NCBI GenBank assembly: GCA_965153355.1
Contig: OZ231126.1
Location: 69,130,001 to 69,194,000, forward strand
Source of the DNA: Flaccisagitta enflata
Taxonomy: Eukaryota > Chaetognatha > Sagittoidea > Aphragmophora
Length of the DNA: 64,000 nucleotides
Reading direction: 5' to 3'
Shown: positions 63,512 to 64,000 of the stretch, piece by piece
Numbering within the stretch: position 1 is the first letter of the stretch
How the letters are laid out: each line of letters opens with the position of its first letter
The notes under the pieces: generated by a model
Databases searched by the model: none
Told to the model about the DNA's origin: nothing
What the model saw: only the letters and a program-made list of their open reading frames with translations
Made by a program: the position numbers and the translations under genes

Positions 63512-64000
63512 AGTTTGGAAGTAAATTAGGGGTAATTTGAAAATCTGTGCTAAAAGAACGAGGAAGGAATTTTTGCTGCGTCCGCACCTTCAGTTTTATC
63601 CTTTTTGAAATACCAAATTACCACCTTTAAATTGTGCCACACGGAATGTTTTGCGCAGCATTCTGTCAATGACAATGTCAAACTGTCATGAGGATTGGGT
63701 ATTTATGCGCATATGGATGCTACTGCACCTACAAAGACGAAAATGTTACTTTCTTGTTGTATGTACATTAGAAACAAATTTATGTTTTGGTGCAGATTGT
63801 CCTAAAATTCTACATTTTCTTCATGGATTTCATCTTGAGCTGGGAAAGCATTCATGGATCATTTAAGAACTAAAATGTTCAGAAGTTCACTCGTCATAAT
63901 TCATTTGGGTTCAACATTTCAAGGGAAAGCAGCCACAAATGAAGAAAATTGAGAAAACCAGAAAAAGACAACCAATAAATGTGTGTTCCATTGGATATTT
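63512..64000. other. AT-rich window end, no feature recognised
   Basis: A short open frame at 63651-63866 was not recognised as a protein; nothing else was seen. Confidence 0.4.

Overview
The window looks like repeat-rich nuclear DNA of a metazoan, most likely an invertebrate. The evidence is a spliceosomal gene with GT-AG introns, a BEL/Pao LTR retrotransposon, an R2-superfamily non-LTR retrotransposon with a C-terminal restriction-like endonuclease, many small DNA transposons, and very dense microsatellites. No bacterial operon, rRNA gene or CRISPR array was seen. The species cannot be named from the sequence.

Region 1 (1-15,000). One recognisable host gene lies on the minus strand, from a start codon at 14433 to a stop at 4589. 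It encodes a secreted carboxylesterase/cholinesterase-family alpha/beta hydrolase. Six exons join with matching splice phases to about 716 codons. Exon 1 holds a signal peptide, and the HGGG, GESA, acid and His elements follow in the family order. Two exons contain poly-Ser tracts encoded by microsatellites. Its introns hold a 5'-truncated reverse-transcriptase element lying between two CT repeats, a foldback element, and several copies of a dispersed family here called A. A TA-flanked MITE family occurs downstream of the gene.

Region 2 (15,000-36,870). This part is dominated by simple repeats (AAC, CAC, CT, GT, CA, CTTT, GAC and GAA tracts), two different tandem arrays with 80-bp units, and nested MITEs. 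The larger 80-bp array (23431-28775) is split by a 770-bp MITE with long inverted termini.

Region 3 (36,870-42,030). A single A-family copy appears to be expanded by tandem arrays and by nested insertions. These include a hAT-type MITE, a TA-flanked MITE holding a second TA-flanked MITE, and a tRNA-like sequence in the innermost one. GAA blocks carrying a conserved segment of about 100 bp follow.

Region 4 (42,027-50,751). A nearly complete BEL/Pao retrotransposon has LTRs of 541 and 540 bp with two visible differences and a 5-bp target duplication. Gag-pol carries a one-base frame change, and a 684-bp hAT-type MITE with a perfect 8-bp duplication sits in pol. The retrotransposon itself is inserted in an E-family element.

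Region 5 (50,750-64,000). Most of this part is E-family elements. These are inverted 'caps' (GGCAGCGGCCCC...GTCCTGTAGAACACAGG) that enclose minisatellites of 15-21 bp with different units in different copies. They are mixed with A copies, a second copy of a 646-bp hAT-type MITE, and an AAAATGAC array.

Most DNA in the window is explained by elements inside elements. In families A and E, conserved ends surround an interior slot that holds a different tandem array in each copy. This modular architecture is the most unusual feature seen.
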